Notes under the pieces: generated by a model
The model's input: the letters and a program-made list of their open reading frames with translations, nothing else
Database searches by the model: none
What the model was told of the DNA's origin: nothing
Shown: positions 5,977-6,299 of the stretch, in pieces
Layout of the letters: each line of letters opens with the position of its first letter
Position numbering within the stretch: the stretch's first letter is position 1
Assembly: GCA_903877345.1 (NCBI GenBank)
Contig: CAIRDL010001079.1
Location: 1-6,299, forward strand
Origin: an uncultured Oscillochloris sp.
GTDB lineage: Bacteria > Chloroflexota > Chloroflexia > Chloroflexales > Chloroflexaceae
Length of the DNA stretch: 6,299 nucleotides
Direction of reading: 5' to 3'
Translations under genes and position numbers: made by a program

Positions 5977-6299
5977 ATGCACATGCTCCTGTTGGCCCCT
6001 TACCCACCTTACCCACCACGCGGCGGCGGAGCCTTACGCATCTACAATTTGGTGCGGGGGCTCGCGCAGCACCACGAGATCACGCTGCTCACCTTTGCGC
6101 CCAACCCCGCCGCCGTCGCCGCACTCGCCCCGTTACGCGAGATCTGCCGCGTTGCCACGGTGTACGGGCCGCCTCCGCGCTCGTTAGCCCGCCGCGCCCT
6201 CACTACCTTCACCGCCTCGCGTCCCGATATGGCGCTACGGAACGTCAGCCGCGCCTACACCGAAGCGCTCAGTCGGCTCCTCGCCACGGGCAACTACGC
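5977..6299 (+). CDS. Glycosyltransferase family 4-like protein, 3'-truncated by window edge
   Basis: The frame is open from ATG 5977 to the end of the window (107 codons seen), so only the N-terminal part of a probable GT-B fold glycosyltransferase is present. The start MHMLLLAPYPPYPPRGGG is the typical first beta strand followed by the Gly-rich loop of family-4 enzymes (…P…GG…R). Next come ALRIYNLVRGLAQHHEITLLTF, the first helix and second strand, which match the usual pattern 'R…NL…L…H.V.LLT'. These enzymes transfer a sugar from a nucleotide-sugar donor, often for exopolysaccharide, glycolipid or cell-surface glycans; donor and acceptor cannot be told from this part. A strong Shine-Dalgarno sequence (AAGGGGG, 5965-5971) lies 5 bases before ATG 5977. 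Met3 at 5983 is a weaker alternative. The gene is read away from the kinase and has its own upstream region. The catalytic C-terminal half is outside the window, so the family call is based on the N-terminal domain only. Confidence 0.8.
   Translation, partial: MHMLLLAPYPPYPPRGGGALRIYNLVRGLAQHHEITLLTFAPNPAAVAALAPLREICRVATVYGPPPRSLARRALTTFTASRPDMALRNVSRAYTEALSRLLATGNY

Overview
The window is GC-rich bacterial DNA with five protein genes, two of them cut by the window edges. The organism is probably a member of the Chloroflexota (Chloroflexus/Roseiflexus-like). This rests on overall impression: GC-rich genes, a CHASE4-type hybrid sensor kinase, and intergenic spaces filled with short tandem repeats of 7- or 8-base units. 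I cannot run a search, so the taxonomy is an inference and not a firm call.

Layout. Positions 2-1147 (+) hold a nearly complete galactokinase that lacks only its first few residues. A 227-base spacer follows, with degenerate heptamer repeats and a large nested inverted repeat (1224-1356). Positions 1375-2283 (+) encode a serine alpha/beta hydrolase. This gene converges on a two-component signalling pair read from the minus strand. The downstream member is a single-domain CheY-like response regulator (2727-2353). The upstream member is an 880-residue membrane hybrid histidine kinase (5610-2968), with the order TM-CHASE4-TM-HAMP-PAS-HisKA-HATPase-REC. A 366-base divergent intergenic region (5611-5976) separates the kinase from the start of a family-4-like glycosyltransferase (5977 to the window end, +).

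How the genes work together. The kinase and small regulator share a strand and are separated by 240 bases of repeat-rich DNA. They most likely form one signalling unit: periplasmic sensing by CHASE4, autophosphorylation at His495, and transfer to the fused receiver (Asp801) and/or the free receiver (Asp52). No HPt domain and no DNA-binding output domain is visible, so the downstream target lies outside the window. Galactokinase and the glycosyltransferase are both sugar-related but are separated by unrelated genes, and nothing here shows a shared pathway.

The most unusual content is not a gene. Tandem repeats of several unrelated sequences, nearly all with a 7-base period (one with 8), occupy three successive intergenic spaces. 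One of them runs into the 3' end of the kinase gene and supplies its last codons and stop codon. I found no mobile element, CRISPR array, tRNA or rRNA, and no convincing new multi-gene system.
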